NCBI GenBank assembly: GCA_964347995.1
Contig: CAYGBA010000001.1
Span: forward strand, 1 to 64,000
Direction of reading: 5' to 3'
Source: GCA-020348365 sp964347995
Lineage (GTDB): Archaea; Thermoproteota; Bathyarchaeia; Bathyarchaeales; Bathyarchaeaceae
DNA length: 64,000 nucleotides
Part shown: piece after piece, positions 23,571 through 32,594 of the stretch
Layout of the letters: every line of letters begins with the position of its first letter
Numbering within the stretch: position 1 is the first letter of the stretch
Notes under the pieces: generated by a model
What the model was told of the DNA's origin: nothing
What the model saw: only the letters and a program-made list of their open reading frames with translations
Database searches by the model: none
Position numbers and translations under genes: made by a program

Positions 23571-24326
23571 CTAAATGGTTTTTGTTGTTATCCCTCGTTC
23601 TTTCTGATTAAACAAGGGTAGTCTAGATAAGGCTAGAAGCGTTCCGAGAAAGGCGAGGATAGAGCCGAAATTGCGGGATAATCCCACATATTTTGTCATG
23701 TGGACAAGTCTTTGTAAACAATACTTCACATAGCTTTGTTTCTCTTCTGATGCAATTCTGTCTTTGATTGCGAGTGCATGAAACTTCTTAACGATTTCCA
23801 TGACACGGTATAACCTGATATCTACTCCACATACATCATCGCAATAGTATATGCGCCATCCCTCGCCTTCCATGCGCCTAACCCAGTTTCGGTCACAGCC
23901 CGGCTCATTTAAATACTCACCCACTTCTCTCCAAGCCTTCATATTGAAAAGCATTACAAACCCAGCGTGTCCTTTAAGAAAAGAATTCTCGTCATATACA
24001 ACTCTTCCAGCTACTGCACCGACTTTTCCACTCATCAGCTTAAGCATTTTAGTCAATGCATCTTTCTTGAGAATAATATCCGCGTCGGATTTCAAAACAT
24101 AATCATATTCTTTCAAAGCTTTCATTCCAACGTTCACTGCTCTATAGCCAGGTCTTACGCCAGACACTAGGACACATGGAATGTCTAAGTCACATATCGA
24201 TTGGTAAGCAAGCTTCGTTGTCGCTTCTCCAAGGGTCGCGATGAATCCCGCAATCCTTTCTTTCACACGGTTTTGGTCTGTTCGACGTTCAAAATTGCCT
24301 ACTCGACGATGATTATGATTCAACAT
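23571..24326 (-). CDS. family 2 glycosyltransferase
   Basis: A protein of about 230-251 residues with the GT-A core of family 2. The nucleotide-sugar site is at LKSDADIILKKDAL (the D-A-D metal motif), and a later GCDRNWVRRMEGEGWRIYY segment fits the acceptor/catalytic region. A C-terminal hydrophobic stretch (GSILAFLGTLLALSRL) may attach it to the membrane. The first 20 residues (LNHNHRRVGNFERR) are not family-like; an in-frame GTG at 24266 would start at VKERIAGFIATLG, which is the natural N-terminus. It opens the glycan-assembly part of the island. Confidence 0.8.
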   Translation of the reverse strand: MLNHNHRRVGNFERRTDQNRVKERIAGFIATLGEATTKLAYQSICDLDIPCVLVSGVRPGYRAVNVGMKALKEYDYVLKSDADIILKKDALTKMLKLMSGKVGAVAGRVVYDENSFLKGHAGFVMLFNMKAWREVGEYLNEPGCDRNWVRRMEGEGWRIYYCDDVCGVDIRLYRVMEIVKKFHALAIKDRIASEEKQSYVKYCLQRLVHMTKYVGLSRNFGSILAFLGTLLALSRLPLFNQKERGITTKTI

Positions 24327-24485
24327 GAAAATCGACCCAGTCTTAAATCAACATAATTGCCGCTACCTCGATAATATTGAGATTAAGGGCATTGAAATTC
24401 CTTTCGAAAAAATGTGAAATTTCCGGGGCATTCACGTAGCATTTAAGTTTCCAAAAGTTCAATAATCTTTCTTAGGCGACTCAAC

Positions 24486-25562
24486 GTGCGAGTTCTAATG
24501 CCCCTATGGTCTGTAAATCTCTTAGACCAAGGTTTTGTCGCCCCACTGACTAGAAGCATATCAAAACAATTAGGATCACAACCAGAGCTCCTAAACATAG
24601 CTCATCTCAGAGGAGTACCAAAAAAAGAATGGAAGCAGCACTTCACCTTTCACAAACTCAACTTGCCCTACAAGTTCATCAAAAGCAAGATGGCACGGCT
24701 CTATCTCTCAAGACGAGAAATCTACAACCAAATAGGAAACGTCGATGTAGAAGTCATCTTCACCCTCAGCGACCCATGGGCACAGGAATTCTCCAGATAC
24801 TGCTCCAGAAAAATGGGCATCCCCTACGTGGTAAGGTTAAGAGGAAATGCAAAAGAAGTCAGAAAGGTCACCCATGTCAGTTGGATAAAACAAAAAATAA
24901 TGGACTACCTAGATGCAAGAAGCCTGAAGGAAGCAAACTTGGTCGTACCAAACTCAAACGACCTGGCCAAAAAAGCCGAGGAATGGGGGGTAGAAGAAGA
25001 TAAGATCACAAGCCCTGTCTACAACGGCGTTGACGCCCACGTGTTCAAACCAATGAACATTGAAAGGTCAAGCAAATTCACCGTCGCCTACGCCGGCAGG
25101 ATAAGCCCAGAAAAAAGGGTCACTCATCTACTTAAGATTGCAGAGTCTCTCCAAAACGTATATTTCCTGATAGCTGGAAAGAAACAGATGTCCATGTCCT
25201 TCCCAAGCACCATAAACTATCTGGGAGGGCTACCATTCTCTGAGATGCCAAAATTCTACAACAAAGCAGACCTCATAATCCTCCTCAGCGCCACCGAAGG
25301 CTTCCCAAACATCGTCCTAGAGGCATACGCATGCGGAAAACCAGTCCTAGTAACAAAAGAAGCCTTTCCTAAAGAGTTGAAGCTCTTTGGCTCTATAGCA
25401 GAACTAAACGAATTCGAGTCAGAAATAAAAGCCCTGATGAAATCCGACCTTGACAATCTGGGTCGCCAAGCAAGGGCTTATGTCAAGAAGCATTATACAT
25501 GGGAAGAGTTCGGCAAATCTATAGTCAAACACTTTGAGAGGTTGACAACGCAACGTACCTAA
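24486..25562 (+). CDS. family 4 glycosyltransferase
   Basis: A 358-residue GT-B enzyme. The N-terminal half holds VEVIFTLSDPWAQEF and PYVVRLRGNAKEV. The C-terminal half has the donor-site pattern VAYAGRISPEKRVTHLL and the E-x7-E motif in SATEGFPNIVLEAYACGKPV. It transfers a sugar from a nucleotide donor to a lipid-linked or protein acceptor. The start is GTG 24486; a closer ATG (24498) is also in frame. It is divergent from the GT2 gene at 23.6-24.3 kb and convergent with the epimerase gene. Confidence 0.88.
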   Translation: MRVLMPLWSVNLLDQGFVAPLTRSISKQLGSQPELLNIAHLRGVPKKEWKQHFTFHKLNLPYKFIKSKMARLYLSRREIYNQIGNVDVEVIFTLSDPWAQEFSRYCSRKMGIPYVVRLRGNAKEVRKVTHVSWIKQKIMDYLDARSLKEANLVVPNSNDLAKKAEEWGVEEDKITSPVYNGVDAHVFKPMNIERSSKFTVAYAGRISPEKRVTHLLKIAESLQNVYFLIAGKKQMSMSFPSTINYLGGLPFSEMPKFYNKADLIILLSATEGFPNIVLEAYACGKPVLVTKEAFPKELKLFGSIAELNEFESEIKALMKSDLDNLGRQARAYVKKHYTWEEFGKSIVKHFERLTTQRT

Positions 25563-25575
25563 ACTTAACGCAAAA

Positions 25576-26487
25576 CTAGCTTCTTTTCAGAACACCCCTC
25601 ATCCAGTCGTAAGTCATCTCTAAGCCTTCTTCAATCGATGTCTTGGGACTCCAATTCAAGATCCTCTTCGCCTTCGTTATATCTATGTGTTCTTTTTTCA
25701 CATTCCCCGGCCTGTCAGGAATAAACTCCAAGGCAACCTTCTCATTCGGATTCGCCATCCGCCAACACAGCTCGGCCAACTCCAATGTAGATACCGACTC
25801 TTCTCCAGCTATGTTAACAACCTCATCTTTCACTTCCATCGCCTTAACGGTCGCATCCACCAGATCCTCAACAAATATGTAAGACCGCGTATGAGCCCCA
25901 TCACCATGAGCCTGCAGAGTCTCATTTCTTATCGCTCTCGAAAGAAAGATGAAAGGCGCCAACGCCTCACGCATCCTAGGTCCATAAACAGTGGAGTACC
26001 GCAAAATGTTACAATCTAAACCATAAAGTTGGCGATAGCCCTTAACCACGTACTCACCCGCAAGCTTCGTCGACCCATAAATCTCAGTAGGTCTCAAAAG
26101 AGCATCCTCGTGAGTCGGAAAAACATCAGTATCACCATACACGCAACAAGTCGAAACATACGTCAAAAAGCAATCAAACCGCCTGCACATCTCAGCAACT
26201 ACTCCAGTTCCAAAAACATTCGCTTTAACCGTTTCGATGCTGTGTTGCCTTGCATAATTCACATCTGCAACAGCCCCAACGTGAAAGCAATAACCAGGCT
26301 CACGCTTCGAGAAAAGCGCCCCCAGTTCTTGCTGGCTTGTGAAATCAGTTTCGTGCGAATGATAGTTTCTATTCGCGAAATCGCTAGATTTCAGGTCACA
26401 TCCAACAACTGTATGCCCCAATTCCAATAGTTTTTCAACAAGATACCGACCAATAAAACCACTGCTTCCAGTAACTAAGACCTTCAT
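25576..26487 (-). CDS. NAD-dependent nucleotide-sugar epimerase/dehydratase
   Basis: A 303-residue extended short-chain dehydrogenase. The Rossmann motif is TGSSGFIG (residues 6-13), and the active site shows STCCVYG and the YGSTK pair (Tyr/Lys). The FIPDRPGNVKKEHIDITKAK end is typical of the GalE/RmlB-like group. It probably interconverts nucleotide sugars for the glycan. The exact reaction (4-epimerase or dehydratase) is not readable. The start is ATG 26487. It is convergent with the GT4 gene, with 13 bp between the stops. Confidence 0.87.
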   Translation of the reverse strand: MKVLVTGSSGFIGRYLVEKLLELGHTVVGCDLKSSDFANRNYHSHETDFTSQQELGALFSKREPGYCFHVGAVADVNYARQHSIETVKANVFGTGVVAEMCRRFDCFLTYVSTCCVYGDTDVFPTHEDALLRPTEIYGSTKLAGEYVVKGYRQLYGLDCNILRYSTVYGPRMREALAPFIFLSRAIRNETLQAHGDGAHTRSYIFVEDLVDATVKAMEVKDEVVNIAGEESVSTLELAELCWRMANPNEKVALEFIPDRPGNVKKEHIDITKAKRILNWSPKTSIEEGLEMTYDWMRGVLKRS

Positions 26488-26667
26488 CGCTTATTCACCT
26501 AAACCTTGAAATTTATCCTATTCGCCCAAAACATTTCAGTCAAGACTAAAAAAGCTTGCCTAATGATAACTCGCAAGCCCGTGCAGTTAGAAGACTGTTT
26601 ATTAGCATCCCTAGCCTAGAGAATCGAACAGGTGACAAATCTGCTTGATGTCTAGGGCGAGATCAAA

Positions 26668-27492
26668 GTGAACACTGCCGAAAAGGAGCAGAAGATTTCT
26701 GTGGTTATCCCAGTTCACAACGAAGAAGAAACACTGAATCAATGTCTAAACGCTGTCAGGAAACAAAAAGTCGACGAGATAATCCTCACCCTAGACAGGT
26801 GCACGGACAATTCCGAAAAAATAGCAGAAAAACAGGCAAAAAAGGACCCAAGAATCAAAATCTTCCATCTAACCAGACACAAGTTCAAAACAAACTACCT
26901 AGCAGAAACAGTGAACATTGGAATCTCTAACGCTCAAAATGAGACAATATTAATCGCCGAAGCCGACACCGTCCTCAGCTCCAACTACGTCTCCACACTA
27001 CTACCCCATCTGAAAAGACCTGTAGTCTCAGTAGCCGGAAGATACGTTCCCCTTCACAAAAGACCACTGCATTTTCTTGAAACCATCACAGGGACAGGCA
27101 GACTCCTCTTCCATGAAATATGGCGGGAACTAGACGGGTTCCAAGACATCCTAGCATGCGACACCCGCTTCGACCTAGAACTAATGAAAAGAAACTTCAA
27201 AACCAAGATCGTAGGCAAAGCCCTTGTGTATGACCTAAGAGATTATTCAATGAGACAGCTAGCCATCCGCACAATTCGAAGAGGAAAGGGTCGCAGACAG
27301 AACGCCCAATCATTCATCTTCATGCTCGGCCACGGCCTATACTGTCTCACCAAGACCCCGTTTGGCCTTGTGGAGTTGCTAGGTAACATCGCAGGATACG
27401 TCACAGCCAACGAAAGAACATCAAGGGATGGTATGAGGCGATATGAAAGAGAGAGAATCCGCGAGATACTCCGAAAACTAACACACCATTGA
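26668..27492 (+). CDS. family 2 glycosyltransferase
   Basis: A 274-residue GT-A enzyme. ISVVIPVHNEEETLNQCL opens the fold, LTLDRCTDNSEKIAE is the first nucleotide-binding loop, and ILIAEADTVLSSNYV holds the metal-binding acidic motif. The acceptor region is GFQDILACDTRFDLELM. There are no clear membrane helices, so it works at the cytoplasmic face. GTG 26668 is the start. Five genes from here to 30470 run the same way with short gaps, as one transcription unit. Confidence 0.85.
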   Translation: MNTAEKEQKISVVIPVHNEEETLNQCLNAVRKQKVDEIILTLDRCTDNSEKIAEKQAKKDPRIKIFHLTRHKFKTNYLAETVNIGISNAQNETILIAEADTVLSSNYVSTLLPHLKRPVVSVAGRYVPLHKRPLHFLETITGTGRLLFHEIWRELDGFQDILACDTRFDLELMKRNFKTKIVGKALVYDLRDYSMRQLAIRTIRRGKGRRQNAQSFIFMLGHGLYCLTKTPFGLVELLGNIAGYVTANERTSRDGMRRYERERIREILRKLTHH

Positions 27493-27540
27493 TACTACGA
27501 CCGCAACATATAAGATAAGCATTGTGAAAAGACAATTCCC

Positions 27541-28491
27541 TTGCCTCAAAAGGTGATTAAGACGAATATATTAATAACTGGAGGCGCAGGCTACATTGGA
27601 TCAGCACTAACCAGAGAACTACTAAAAACCGAGGACACAGTAAACACAATCGACGTGAAATCTCCGCCGAGAGAAATTGCTGCAAAAATCCATCACATAA
27701 CGCAGGATCTAACGAACTTTGAAAACCTTAAAAATGATCTGCAACCGCTCGAAACCGATGTGGTTGTGCATCTAGCGGCGTTAGTCAGCGGAGACCCCTC
27801 TCAGGTATTAAGAGTAAACGTAGGCGGAACCGCAAACCTTCTAGAGACCCTGCGACCTCACCGACCCAAACTGATCATAGTAGCGTCAACGGCGGCTCAG
27901 CTTTACAGGAACGCTCAATACATGCCCATCGACGAAAAACACCCAATAACACCAGTAACGACTTACGGGCTCTCAAAACACCTAACCGAAGAGATCGCCA
28001 GATTCTACTCCAGAGTCCACTCAATGCCAATAACTATATTCCGTCAGACAAACGTTTATGGTTCTGCTCCAGTCCAGAAGTATACCGTGATAAACAGATT
28101 CGTAGACGATGCTCTAAGAAACGGCCAAATAACAATCTTCGGAGACGGAAGACAGGTAAGAAACTTCATACATATAGATGATCTCATCCAGTACTACATG
28201 GAGGTAATACATTATCCCTCACCCGAAAGACTAGCGGGCCAAGTCTTCAACATAGCGGGACCCGAAGAATGCCAAATAAAACCCCTAGCAGAAAAAATAG
28301 CATCGCACATAACTTCAGAAACAAACAAAGAAGTAAAAATAGTCCACGGACCGCCCTCAATCCCACCAGAACAAGACATACACATCTTCAACATATCATC
28401 CCGAAAAGCCCAGCTATTCTTCAACTATAAACCAAAGATAACACTAGCCGAGGGGATACACAAAACGATAGCTGAAATGCACACACTGTAG
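27541..28491 (+). CDS. NAD-dependent epimerase/dehydratase
   Basis: A 316-residue extended SDR. The motif ITGGAGYIGSALTREL lies near residues 12-27, ASTAAQLYRN is in the serine/threonine position, and YGLSKHLTEE provides Tyr/Lys. The ending (YKPKITLAEGIHKTIAEM) is usual for UDP-sugar epimerases. Start candidates are TTG 27541 and GTG 27553. The stop is five bases before the aminotransferase start, which suggests translational coupling. Confidence 0.85.
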   Translation: MPQKVIKTNILITGGAGYIGSALTRELLKTEDTVNTIDVKSPPREIAAKIHHITQDLTNFENLKNDLQPLETDVVVHLAALVSGDPSQVLRVNVGGTANLLETLRPHRPKLIIVASTAAQLYRNAQYMPIDEKHPITPVTTYGLSKHLTEEIARFYSRVHSMPITIFRQTNVYGSAPVQKYTVINRFVDDALRNGQITIFGDGRQVRNFIHIDDLIQYYMEVIHYPSPERLAGQVFNIAGPEECQIKPLAEKIASHITSETNKEVKIVHGPPSIPPEQDIHIFNISSRKAQLFFNYKPKITLAEGIHKTIAEMHTL

Positions 28492-28495
28492 AAAG

Positions 28496-29662
28496 GTGAG
28501 CAAGATAACCGAACTAATAAAGGTGGCAATCCCCTCAGTGGGAGAAGAAGAAATAGAAGCAGTAGCTGAGGTGTTGAGGTCAGGACGCTACGTCCAAGGA
28601 CCCAAAGTGAAGGAGTTCGAAGAGAAGTTCGCAGACTACATAGGAACAGAACACGCCATAGCAACAAACAGCGGCACCGCTGCACTCCACATAGCTCAAG
28701 CCGCAGCCGGAATAGGTCCAGGAGACGAGGTTATCGTTCCTGCATTAACATTTTTTTCTACAATCACCTCAGTGATTCATAACAATGCCATACCAATCTT
28801 CGCAGATATAGACACTGAAATCTACTGTTTAGATCCTGAAGACATCGAAAAAAAGATAACTAAGAAAACAAAAGCCATCATCCCAGTTCATCTTTACGGC
28901 CACCCGGCTGAAATGGACCAAATAATAGAAATCGCTCAGACTCACAATCTTCTGGTTATTGAGGATGCAGCTCAGGCCCATGGAGCACAGTACAAGGGGC
29001 AAAAGGTAGGATCTATAGGCGACACTGGTTGCTGGAGTTTCTACGCCACAAAGAATATGACAACAGGAGAAGGAGGAATGATCACCACTGATGATTCAAA
29101 CATTGCGGAGAAGGCGGGACGCATCAGAAGTCACGGAATGACCTCTCGTGACGACCATGCCGTGATAGGATACAACTACCGCATGAACGAAATTGCAGCG
29201 GCAATAGGACTAATTCAACTTTCTAAACTCGATAGGCTCAATCAGATAAGAACAAGGAATTCCATGTATCTGCTTAAAAACCTTGAGAGCGTCGATTGGC
29301 TTGAAACCGCAAAGATAAAGCCTTATGTTAAGCATGCATTTTTCTGGTGTCCTGCGCGGGTGAATGAGGAAAAGTTGGGCATGAAGACAAAGGACTTGGT
29401 AGCTACCCTTAGGGAAAGAGGTGTAGAAGTGAGACACAGATATGTGGCACCACTTTACAAGCAACCTATGCTTATCAACCAAAATGTTTATCCTAAAAAA
29501 TGTCCTTTCAGCTGTCCATTCTATGGAAAAGAAATAGATTATTCCGGTTTTAAGTGTGCAAACGCGGAGAAAATAGCTGGAAAAATGATAGGGCTACCGA
29601 ATCATCCTAAATTGAGAAGAGAAGAATTAGACACGGTAATATCAACTATCAAAAATGTCTAG
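28496..29662 (+). CDS. DegT/DnrJ/EryC1/StrS sugar aminotransferase
   Basis: A 388-residue PLP enzyme that aminates a keto-sugar nucleotide. PLP-binding elements are NSGTAALHIA, EDAAQAHGAQYKG and the lysine in CWSFYATKNMTTGEGGM. The acyltransferase gene that follows would acylate the new amino group, a standard pairing in making N-acylated amino sugars. The start GTG 28496 immediately follows the epimerase stop. A late Cys-rich loop (KKCPFSCPF) is uncommon and might bind metal. Confidence 0.9.
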   Translation: MSKITELIKVAIPSVGEEEIEAVAEVLRSGRYVQGPKVKEFEEKFADYIGTEHAIATNSGTAALHIAQAAAGIGPGDEVIVPALTFFSTITSVIHNNAIPIFADIDTEIYCLDPEDIEKKITKKTKAIIPVHLYGHPAEMDQIIEIAQTHNLLVIEDAAQAHGAQYKGQKVGSIGDTGCWSFYATKNMTTGEGGMITTDDSNIAEKAGRIRSHGMTSRDDHAVIGYNYRMNEIAAAIGLIQLSKLDRLNQIRTRNSMYLLKNLESVDWLETAKIKPYVKHAFFWCPARVNEEKLGMKTKDLVATLRERGVEVRHRYVAPLYKQPMLINQNVYPKKCPFSCPFYGKEIDYSGFKCANAEKIAGKMIGLPNHPKLRREELDTVISTIKNV

Positions 29663-29684
29663 CAATTTTTGAGGAGGACTCATC

Positions 29685-30470
29685 ATTACCCCAAAAATAT
29701 ATGTAAGCAAGTACGCTGAGATAGGAAAAAATGTTGAAATTGCATATGGAGCAATAGTCGAAAAGAGTGCTATGATCGAAGACGATGTGAAAATAGGGGC
29801 TTATACTGTAATTCACTCTCACGCTAAGATCAAAAGCAATGTTACCCTTGGAAGCCACTGCGTCATAGGTCACCCTTCAAAAAGCGAACTAATAGGAATC
29901 GACTATTCGTATAAGGACCCCAAGTTGAAAGATCTTATCATAAGAGACCCCGTAACAATTATCGGAGAGGGGAGCGTTGTAAGGTCTGGGTCTATTATCT
30001 ATACCCACACTAAGGCTGGGAAAAAACTGGGCACTGGGCATCACGCTATCATCAGAGAACATACAAACCTCGAAGAATACTGCTTAGTTGGATCACACAC
30101 AGTTTTGAATGGATACTCGAGATTTGGAGAACGAACAAGAATCAACACTGGGTGCGCGTTACCTCAGTCAATGCGGATAGGGAAAGGGGTTTTTGTAGCT
30201 CCGCTAGTTGCCTTCTCTGACAACGAGAGAGCCACGCCAGGAGAGGGAAACGAGGGGGCCATCGTACAGGACTTTGTAAGGATCGGGATTGGGGCGAAGA
30301 TTTTACCTAAGATAGCTATAGGAAAAGGAGCGCTAATCGGCGCCGGAGCAGTCGTTACAAGGGATGTCCCCGAGAGGGCAATCGTCTACGGAGCGCCTGC
30401 CGACATCAAGGGATACTTGGACGAAAAGGAACTAAATAAGTACATTGATTCAATTATGAAATGGATTTGA
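29685..30470 (+). CDS. left-handed beta-helix acyltransferase (sugar N-acetyltransferase)
   Basis: Hexapeptide repeats run through the whole protein (VKIGAYTVIHSHAKIKSNV, LGSHCVIG, IGKGALIGAGAVVTRDVP), the fold of WbpD/PglD-like acetyltransferases. The first ATG is at 29772, but the repeats already begin upstream at IYVSKYAEIGKNVEI. A strong ribosome site, GAGGAGGA (29671-29678), points to ATT 29685 or ATC 29682; no ATG, GTG or TTG lies between it and the first repeat. So the gene either uses a rare start codon or carries a base error. The role is to acylate the amino sugar made by the preceding gene. Confidence 0.8.
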   Translation: MTPKIYVSKYAEIGKNVEIAYGAIVEKSAMIEDDVKIGAYTVIHSHAKIKSNVTLGSHCVIGHPSKSELIGIDYSYKDPKLKDLIIRDPVTIIGEGSVVRSGSIIYTHTKAGKKLGTGHHAIIREHTNLEEYCLVGSHTVLNGYSRFGERTRINTGCALPQSMRIGKGVFVAPLVAFSDNERATPGEGNEGAIVQDFVRIGIGAKILPKIAIGKGALIGAGAVVTRDVPERAIVYGAPADIKGYLDEKELNKYIDSIMKWI

Positions 30471-30533
30471 CCAATAGACATAATGCACATAGCAAGAATA
30501 GGGTAAAGGGCTATGAACTCTCTCCCATATCAT

Positions 30534-31634
30534 TTATTTCATCTCCCTAGAAGAATAGTATTTCATAAGGATCTTGGCAATTTCAGGTCGCATCTTTTTT
30601 TCCGACGGCATAGTCGCTTGTCTGATTGTTTCTCTCAGTTTTGTCATACTCATACTAACATGGTTTTCATCGCGGTGTCCGCAGGTTCTGGTCGTGACTA
30701 TTAGGTCGCAACGCTTACAGTAGAAGGCTTCTTTGAATTTGATCGGTTCTATCCCTAAATCCAACTCGTCAAACATTTCATGCGCCCTATAAGGTTCATA
30801 TAGCCCTCCAATTCCAGCCATGTCTCGACCAATCACAAAGTGGGTGCATCCGTAATTCTTCCTTACGATGGCAAGGAAAATCGCTGCTTTGGGTCCTGCG
30901 TATCGCATGCCTATTGAAAGGGTGTTAAGGTATACACGATCTTCAGGATAGTAATTGTCTATGAGAAGTCTGTAAGATTCGACTATCGCTTCTGGCGGGA
31001 AATCGCTGGATTTCAATTTTCCTATAACCGGATGGATAAGCAGCCCATCAACTTTTTCCATGACGTTTCTTTGGAGATATTCATGAACCATGTGTGGGGG
31101 ATTTCTCGTTTGGTAGCCAGCGACAGTCTTCCAGTGACGCTTTTTGAAAGCTTCCCGAGTGCCCAGCGGTGTTGATTCTTGTGAAACTCTGTGAAAAAGG
31201 TCGATCATGCCTCCAAGCGCAGTTTCACCCATGTTGTAGATATCGCTGACATTCGGATGACTTCGATCTGTAGTACCGTAAACTTGTATTGCCAGTTCTT
31301 TCTTGTTATACTGAAATTTCTCTTCTAAATGCATAATTGCAATAGACTTACCGTTATATCCTAGGACTAGGTCATCACCTTCCCCTAATTCTCTTACAAT
31401 TTTCGCGTTTTTTTCCCCTGAAGGACAAAATATGATCGGTATTGTCCAAACAATGTCATTTGCCAGTCTTTCCTTGTAAATTACGTTTATGTAGTCTTCT
31501 CGGCACATGAAGGCTTCTAGGGGACTGAAGGCTCCTATGGCAATTTTTTCTACATCTAAGGCTGTCGTCCAATCTACTTCAATTTTTGGCAATTCGCTTG
31601 TTTCAATAGACTCGCTGTTTACGATTCTGTTCAC
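30534..31634 (-). CDS. sat: ATP sulfurylase (sulfate adenylyltransferase)
   Basis: A 366-residue Sat enzyme making APS from sulfate and ATP. The active-site motifs are QTRNPPHMVHEYLQR, LNTLSIGMRYAGPKAA and GRDMAGIG. A C-terminal zinc loop (FYCKRCDLIVTTRTCGHRDE) is present, as in thermophilic and archaeal forms. It lies 44 bp downstream of the APS reductase gene on the same strand. A sulfoquinovose synthase lies about 2 kb away. The start is GTG 31634. This intact Sat contrasts with the broken CysD at 22.5-23.0 kb. Confidence 0.95.
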   Translation of the reverse strand: MNRIVNSESIETSELPKIEVDWTTALDVEKIAIGAFSPLEAFMCREDYINVIYKERLANDIVWTIPIIFCPSGEKNAKIVRELGEGDDLVLGYNGKSIAIMHLEEKFQYNKKELAIQVYGTTDRSHPNVSDIYNMGETALGGMIDLFHRVSQESTPLGTREAFKKRHWKTVAGYQTRNPPHMVHEYLQRNVMEKVDGLLIHPVIGKLKSSDFPPEAIVESYRLLIDNYYPEDRVYLNTLSIGMRYAGPKAAIFLAIVRKNYGCTHFVIGRDMAGIGGLYEPYRAHEMFDELDLGIEPIKFKEAFYCKRCDLIVTTRTCGHRDENHVSMSMTKLRETIRQATMPSEKKMRPEIAKILMKYYSSREMK

Positions 31635-31678
31635 GAGTTTGTTGCCGTGTGGAAGCGGCAGACTTCATCCATCCTGTT

Positions 31679-32395
31679 TCATTTATGGGCGTGTAGACCG
31701 CATTCTTTCTTTTCTGGTGATTCCCACCACCATCTTCCAGCCCTGATGGCTTCTCCAGGTTTGATGGGTCTCGTACAGGGTTCACAGCCGATGCTGGTGT
31801 AACCTTTGTCGTAAAGCGTATTGTGAGGCACATTGCTTTTCTTGACGTACTCCCAGACCTTGTCATCGGACCAGTCAGCCAAGGGGTTTATCTTCACGAT
31901 GCCTCCATGTGCATCATCGATCTCGATTTTCTTAACTTCTGTTCTTGTGACGCTTTGTCCTCTCCTTAACCCCGTGATCCATGCATCTAGGCCACTGAGG
32001 GCTCTCATCAGGGGCTCAACTTTTCTTATCTTGCAACAAAGTCTACGGTTACTAACACTCCCGTAGAACAGGTTCATCCCACGTTCTCTAACCATTTTTT
32101 CAACTGAAGCCGTATTTGGATAATAGACTTCCATCTGCAAACTGTATCTCGCTCGTATCCGCTCCATCAAACTGTATGTTTCTTGGTCAAGCCTACCAGT
32201 GTCGAGTGTGAATACCCTGAACTTAGGGTCTATTTTCGATAGCATGTCAATCAGAGTGACATCTTCTACACTAAAACTTGAAGAGAGTGCCAGCCTAGGG
32301 TGCAACTCATCCACAGCCCATTTCAATATCTCCTGTGGTTCTTTGTTTTCAAAACTCTCAGCGAGTTTTTCTACTTCGCCTTTGCTTAGCTTCAT
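31679..32395 (-). CDS. cysH: APS reductase (CysH family, [4Fe-4S] type)
   Basis: A 238-residue reductase. The PP-loop part begins ALSSSFSVEDVTLIDML. Two cysteine pairs, C120-C121 (RRLCCKIRKVEPL) and C204-C207 (IGCEPCTRP), ligate a [4Fe-4S] cluster, a mark of enzymes that reduce APS rather than PAPS. The tail ECGLHAHK holds the catalytic Cys232. APS from Sat would thus become sulfite without an APS kinase, and I see no such kinase in the window. The AAGGAGG ribosome site (32411-32417) and a promoter with a large palindrome lie upstream. Sulfite is the sulfur donor of UDP-sulfoquinovose synthase encoded just beyond. Confidence 0.93.
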   Translation of the reverse strand: MKLSKGEVEKLAESFENKEPQEILKWAVDELHPRLALSSSFSVEDVTLIDMLSKIDPKFRVFTLDTGRLDQETYSLMERIRARYSLQMEVYYPNTASVEKMVRERGMNLFYGSVSNRRLCCKIRKVEPLMRALSGLDAWITGLRRGQSVTRTEVKKIEIDDAHGGIVKINPLADWSDDKVWEYVKKSNVPHNTLYDKGYTSIGCEPCTRPIKPGEAIRAGRWWWESPEKKECGLHAHK

Positions 32396-32442
32396 TTTCG
32401 TATCCGCAAGCCTCCTTGTTTCACCACTCCTGTTCTTAATGC

Positions 32443-32474
32443 ATATATTTACTACATCTCAATAGTAAATATAT
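32443..32474. promoter_or_regulatory. 12-bp perfect inverted repeat overlapping the cysH promoter
   Basis: ATATATTTACTA (32443-32454) and TAGTAAATATAT (32463-32474) are exact inverse complements, separated by 8 bp. The right arm coincides with the minus-strand TATA box (CTTATATATTT) of the cysH-sat unit. A dimeric regulator bound here would block or recruit the transcription machinery. The TrmB-type gene next door is the obvious candidate regulator. A half-site-like TAGTAAAA (33571-33578) occurs before the sulfoquinovose synthase gene. Confidence 0.7.
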
Positions 32475-32594
32475 AAGGTTTACTCCTTTTGAGTGGTAAA
32501 AATTTTTCGTCAAACCAAACCAGCCGAAATTCCTACACTGGAAAGAAAGAACGCTAAGTAAGAAATGAATTTGAGGCTGTGCTCAGAAAAAACG

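Noticed and set aside
31679..32395. PAPS reductase
   Set aside because: Both cluster-binding Cys pairs are present, which marks the APS-reducing [4Fe-4S] subgroup, and no APS kinase is nearby.
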